64,000 nucleotides of DNA, from assembly GCF_037975245.1 (NCBI RefSeq), contig NC_092576.1, forward strand, positions 26,489,611-26,553,610, given 5' to 3'. Below, in pieces: positions 63,101-64,000 of this stretch (positions within the stretch are counted from its first letter, which is position 1; every line of letters begins with the position of its first letter). This DNA is from Apostichopus japonicus (lineage: Eukaryota; Echinodermata; Holothuroidea; Aspidochirotida; Stichopodidae). The notes beneath the pieces were generated by a model. The model was given only the letters and a program-made list of their open reading frames with translations. It was not told where the DNA came from and ran no database searches. The translations under genes were made by a program, and so were the position numbers.

Positions 63101-64000
63101 CTACGCCGACGTCGATTCTGTAAGCTTCAAGCGCGCTCTAGACGACATATCGTCGTCAGAGTCGTCACTTGAGGCCGACCTTTTCAGTGAGGGTTCCCCC
63201 ATCTCGTCGTACCAGCTCGTCCCAGTGGCACGTTTCGGCTCGACGATCACCGAGCCTCCGGAGTCGCTGTCAGACATAGCCTCCGGGGACCCGACGACCG
63301 AGTCGTCGTCAGACAGTCTCCGGATCTGGCGATACCGGCGGCGGACTGGGGACGGAACTGGACGGGTTGATGGGGGAAGCTGGTGGAGACCCCGTGTCCG
63401 CTTCGCTGTGTGGTGGAGACGGTGCGGGCACGGGGTTGATGGGGGAAGCTGGTGGAGACTTTCTCGGTGCAGGCACGGGGTTGGGGTCTGCAACTACGGG
63501 GGAGGGTGAAGGAGGTGCGGAGAGTGAATCCTCACCCGTTTCCCCCTCCTTGCGTGGAGCTTCCTCCGGGGCAGTAGGTGCGCCAGAACTTGGCGCCTTT
63601 GCTTGACCCCCACTCTTTGTCATAAAGACATAAGAGGAGGGACAAGCGCGAAAGACATGTCCCTCCTTCCCACAGAGTGAGCACACAACTTCGCTTGGGC
63701 AAGCAGAGGTATCATGCCCAAGACGAAGGCAGCGCCCACACTTTTTATTTGGGCAGCCCTTGGCTTCGTGCCCGGTCTCCCCACACCTGAAGCAGGTACG
63801 GGGCTGACCGGGGTATCGCACGTGAGCTTTATGCCCGGCAATAAAAAGGAAGGAGGGAATGTCCTGCTTGAGGTCGATCCGAACCTGTCGGTGCCCGTTG
63901 AACACCCCAGGGGCCTGTGCGTAGGAGCACATTTTAACAGCCTTGACAGCCCCAAACCGACCTAAAACAGTTGCGACAAGTTCTTGACGCACCTCTAATC
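63101..64000 (-). pseudogene. LINE ORF1 (zinc-knuckle protein), 5' part outside window, one frameshift
   Basis: The frame from beyond 64000 to about 63309 encodes the end of an N-terminal domain (RQELVATVLGRFGAVKAVKM), then three CCHC knuckles (CFRCGETGHEAKGC, CGRCLRLGHDTSAC, CSLCGKEGHVFRAC) and a long Pro/Ser linker in which PPASPIN is repeated. It stops near 63309. A second frame (to 63101) carries the family's acidic C-terminus (SASSDDSDDDMSS). Compared with copy 1, a one-step frame slip near 63310-63330 separates them. The protein would lack its last ~70 residues; effect unknown. Confidence 0.8.

Larger units (their letters stand above)
59525..64000 (-). mobile_element. Tx1/L1-type LINE, copy 2, extends past the window end, ORF2 open
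   Basis: Read on the minus strand: ORF1 enters from beyond base 64000 and ends at 63101; ORF2 runs 63080-59688; the 3' UTR ends at 59525 with CCCGTATGACGGG and TCACGTAAAAAGCAC. The 5' end is not in the window. It is the best preserved LINE here. Its 3' hairpin differs from the others by a compensatory C-G to T-A pair. Confidence 0.9.

Noticed and set aside
1-64000. CRISPR arrays, bacterial operons, rRNA or complete tRNA genes
   Set aside because: No regularly spaced repeats with unique spacers, no clustered prokaryotic genes, and no recognisable rRNA or full cloverleaf sequence was seen on either strand.

Overview
The window looks like nuclear DNA of a marine invertebrate animal. Coding blocks are split by GT-AG introns with matching phase. 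Intergenic and intronic DNA is A+T-rich, with many short repeats and homopolymers. A fragment of U2 snRNA is present, and the transposon families (Tx1/L1-like LINEs, hAT, Tc1-like, MULE-like, pogo-like, Helitron) are typical of such genomes. The recurrent 'TAGGCCTAG' flavour of introns and the tandem HECT-type gene family made me think of an echinoderm or other invertebrate deuterostome, but this is a guess. There are no bacterial operons or ribosome-binding sites.

Layout. 0-4 kb: a possible exon, its partial duplicate and A+T-rich repeats. 4.3-8.4 kb: a long but RT-deleted LINE copy on the minus strand. 8.5-11.65 kb: a complete hAT transposon (3,118 bp) with 12-bp terminal repeats and a perfect 8-bp target duplication, but a frameshifted transposase. 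14-21 kb: decayed transposase-like exons interrupted by short SINE-like repeats. 21-24.7 kb: a pile-up of 5'-truncated LINE copies in both orientations, a nested insertion, and the first ~43 nt of a U2 snRNA. 24.7-25.04 kb: an 18-bp minisatellite. 25.2-37.08 kb: a ten-exon SAM-like/HECT-like gene (G2E3-like family), cut off before the catalytic HECT C-lobe, where an internally deleted Helitron begins in the opposite orientation (37.08-38.96 kb). 40.7-42.3 kb: local tandem repeats. 42.7-43.3 kb: a probable solo LTR. 43.7-44.8 kb: a broken Tc1/mariner-type transposase. 45.0-46.8 kb: an HUH-endonuclease/SF3-helicase replication-protein pseudogene whose two halves lie in opposite orientation. 47.9-49.0 kb: a broken MULE transposase. 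52.9-58 kb: a decayed L1-like LINE with a partly tandem 5' region. 59.5-64 kb: a second Tx1-type LINE copy with an uninterrupted 1,130-codon ORF2.

The most interesting structure links several of these. Every Tx1-type LINE copy with a preserved 3' end finishes in CACGTAAAAAGCAC or a close variant, preceded by a small hairpin that shows a compensatory base change between copies. An otherwise different ~260-290 bp SINE-like family ends in the same 14 nt and is flanked by target duplications. This suggests a LINE/SINE pair with a shared, structured 3' recognition tail. The LINE with the open ORF2 at 59.5-64 kb is a plausible source of the enzyme.

Very little of the window looks like an intact host gene. 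The HECT-like gene is the only clear host-type locus, and it too appears damaged.
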